Assembly (NCBI GenBank): GCA_031255055.1
Contig: JAIRTG010000180.1
Location: 1-7,838, forward strand
Direction: 5' to 3'
Source of the DNA: Prevotellaceae bacterium
Lineage (GTDB): Bacteria; Bacteroidota; Bacteroidia; Bacteroidales; Paludibacteraceae
Length of the DNA stretch: 7,838 nucleotides
Below are positions 6,593 through 7,838 of this stretch, one piece after another; position 1 is the stretch's first letter; every line of letters begins with the position of its first letter. The position numbers and the translations under genes are program-made. Under the pieces are notes generated by a model. It did not search any database. It was not told the DNA's origin and saw nothing but the letters and a program-made list of their open reading frames with translations.

Positions 6593-7657
6593 ATGACAAC
6601 ACTATATCCGCAACTGATTCTCGACGCGCTCACCCACGTTCGCTACCCCGGAACAGGAAAAGACCTTGTATCATCCGGCATGGTCGGCGACGACATCCGC
6701 ATAGACGGTCGTCAAGTCAGCCTATCGATCCTCTTTGAAAAGCCAAACGACCCATTCGCCCAATCGGTCATCAAGGCATCCGAGCAGGCCATTCTCACAT
6801 ACGTCGGTCAAGACATCGACATCAAAGGTCGTATAAAGATGCAATCGAAAGCCCTTCCCCCTCCCAAAACAGAAGAAGCGCTGACAGGAGTAAAGCACAT
6901 CATCGCCATTTTTTCGGGCAAGGGAGGCGTAGGCAAATCCACCGTTTCGGCCAACCTGGCAGTCGCCTTAGCCAACGCCGGCAGCAAAGTAGGCCTGCTC
7001 GACGCCGACATACACGGCCCTTCGATACCCAAAATGTTTGGCGTAGAAGACGCCCGTCCCCGGACAAACGACAACAAGGACAAACTACAGATAGAGCCCG
7101 TAGAACAATTTGGCGTCAAGCTTCTTTCCATCGGTTTTTTTGTAGACCCGTCCGACGCGCTCATCTGGCGGGGCGGCATGGCGAGCAACGCCCTGAAGCA
7201 GCTCATCACAGAGGCCGACTGGGGCAAACTCGACTATCTGCTGATCGACATGCCACCCGGAACGAGCGACATTCATCTGACACTGGTACAAACCGTCGCC
7301 ATAACAGGAATCATAATCGTCACCACGCCTCAGGAGGTCGCGTTGGCCGACGCCCGCAAAGGCTTCGGCATGTTCACAAACCGGAAAATAAATGTACCTG
7401 TCTTGGGACTGGTCGAAAACATGTCTTGGTTTACGCCCGCCGAGCATCCCGAAAACAAATACTACCTTTTCGGCAAAGGCGGCGGCATACGGCTTGCCCA
7501 AGAGTTGCAGATTCCTTTATTAGGACAGATTCCGCTCATCCAAAGCATCCGCGAGCACAGCGATGCCGGCACACCCGTCGTTCTCGAGCATAACAGTCTG
7601 TCGGCTTTAGCCTTCACAAAATTAGCCGAACAAATTTCATTAGCGATTAGTGATTAA
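6593..7657 (+). CDS. mrp: Mrp/ApbC/NBP35-family iron-sulfur carrier ATPase
   Basis: A 354-aa cytosolic P-loop ATPase expected to bind and hand over Fe-S clusters to apoproteins. Residues 1 to about 95 form a MIP18/DUF59-type domain. The deviant Walker A is SGKGGVGKST (108-117), Walker B/switch segments are LLDADIHGPS (135-144) and IDMPPGTSD (218-226), and VENMSWF (274-280) is the Mrp signature. The CxxC that usually follows, and that binds the cluster in many homologs, is absent: the segment reads TPAEHPENKYYLFGKGGG. I know this variant from Bacteroidota Mrp proteins. The last codons (...AISD, stop) are written in the 7-bp AT-rich repeat, so the native C-terminus may have been altered slightly by the repeat. 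Probably the last gene of the operon, ending at repeat copy 3. Confidence 0.93.
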   Translation: MTTLYPQLILDALTHVRYPGTGKDLVSSGMVGDDIRIDGRQVSLSILFEKPNDPFAQSVIKASEQAILTYVGQDIDIKGRIKMQSKALPPPKTEEALTGVKHIIAIFSGKGGVGKSTVSANLAVALANAGSKVGLLDADIHGPSIPKMFGVEDARPRTNDNKDKLQIEPVEQFGVKLLSIGFFVDPSDALIWRGGMASNALKQLITEADWGKLDYLLIDMPPGTSDIHLTLVQTVAITGIIIVTTPQEVALADARKGFGMFTNRKINVPVLGLVENMSWFTPAEHPENKYYLFGKGGGIRLAQELQIPLLGQIPLIQSIREHSDAGTPVVLEHNSLSALAFTKLAEQISLAISD

Positions 7658-7700
7658 ACATAGTGAATTTGCAGCGCCAAACACTAATCATTAAACACTA
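7644..7700. repeat. 7-bp repeats at the mrp end, inverted
   Basis: CGATTAG-TGATTAA (7644-7657) overlaps the mrp stop. After a spacer come CTAATCA (7684-7690), TTAAACA (7691-7697) and CTAAG. These are the same heptamers as at 14-99. Positions 7679-7690 (AAACACTAATCA) form a perfect 12-bp inverted repeat with 7826-7837 across GC-rich copy 3. Confidence 0.8.
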
Positions 7701-7814
7701 AGAAAGAGAAAGAAAATTAGGGGGGGGGAAGTCTCCCCCTCGCTTCAGCCCGCCGTAGGCGGTCTTCCGCTACCCCCTCTGCGGGGCTCTGCCCCGCAAC
7801 GCCCCGTAAGACAG
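7701..7814 (-). repeat. GC-rich three-hairpin interspersed repeat, copy 3 (inverted)
   Basis: Reverse orientation relative to copies 1 and 2. The CTGTCTTACGGGG end lies at 7802-7814 and the T/C-rich end at 7701-7720. Hairpins on the + strand: GGGGGA/TCCCCC (7724-7729 and 7734-7739), CCGCC/GGCGG (7750-7754 and 7758-7762, loop GTA, therefore TAC in repeat orientation as in copy 2), and GCGGGGC/GCCCCGC (7781-7787 and 7791-7797). A run of nine G (7720-7728) matches C runs of seven and six in copies 1 and 2. It directly follows mrp and could act as the end of the operon transcript, although no T-run follows the hairpins. Confidence 0.9.
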
Positions 7815-7838
7815 TGATTAAATAGTGATTAGTGTTTA
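7815..7838. repeat. 7-bp repeats at the right edge, cut by the window
   Basis: TGATTAA (7815-7821), TGATTAG (7826-7832) and TGTTTA (7833-7838) continue the heptamer family and run off the window. In reverse complement, 7811-7838 is nearly identical to 80-106 beside copy 1, so these repeats and the GC-rich block behave as one composite unit. Confidence 0.75.

Overview
The window looks like a chromosomal segment from a member of the Bacteroidota, most likely order Bacteroidales. The evidence is a GldH-type lipoprotein, the gene order holB-ricT-gldH-trmB-mrp, a Bacteroidota-style Mrp without the CxxC motif, a TAnnTTTG-type promoter element before holB, and A-rich leaders without Shine-Dalgarno sequences. 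I cannot name the genus from sequence alone.

Layout. Positions 1-354 are non-coding: inverted arrays of a 7-bp repeat (TGATTAG/TGTTTAG), the first copy of a GC-rich three-hairpin repeat, and a probable promoter. Positions 355-2295 encode a RecQ-family DNA helicase. Positions 2296-2936 are a 640-bp gap with a small element of inverted ends around 22-bp tandem repeats, the second copy of the GC-rich repeat, a likely bidirectional terminator and a Bacteroidota-type promoter. Positions 2937-7657 hold five closely packed genes on the same strand: holB (DNA polymerase III delta'), ricT (PSP1/RicT family), gldH, trmB (tRNA m7G46 methyltransferase) and mrp (Fe-S carrier ATPase). Gaps are 41, -11, 5 and 18 bp, so they are probably one operon. 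Positions 7658-7838 hold the third copy of the GC-rich repeat, inverted and flanked by the same 7-bp repeats.

The protein-coding genes are housekeeping or lineage-typical and carry no new system that I can see. The operon joins replication (clamp loader), a RicT-like Fe-S regulator, a gliding/type IX secretion-associated lipoprotein, tRNA modification and Fe-S delivery; I see no obvious single pathway, although ricT and mrp share an Fe-S theme.

The unusual part is the intergenic DNA. A repeat of about 115 bp with three hairpins occurs three times in 7.8 kb, is about 90% or more identical between copies, and sits beside AT-rich 7-bp repeats. Copy 3 is bounded by 12-bp perfect inverted repeats, which suggests a miniature transposable element or a recombination or regulatory repeat family. 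The 7-bp repeat even supplies the last codons and stop of mrp. Copies 2 and 3 are inverted around the operon, and G-versus-C bias on the + strand changes sign between recQ and the operon, so a past inversion is possible.
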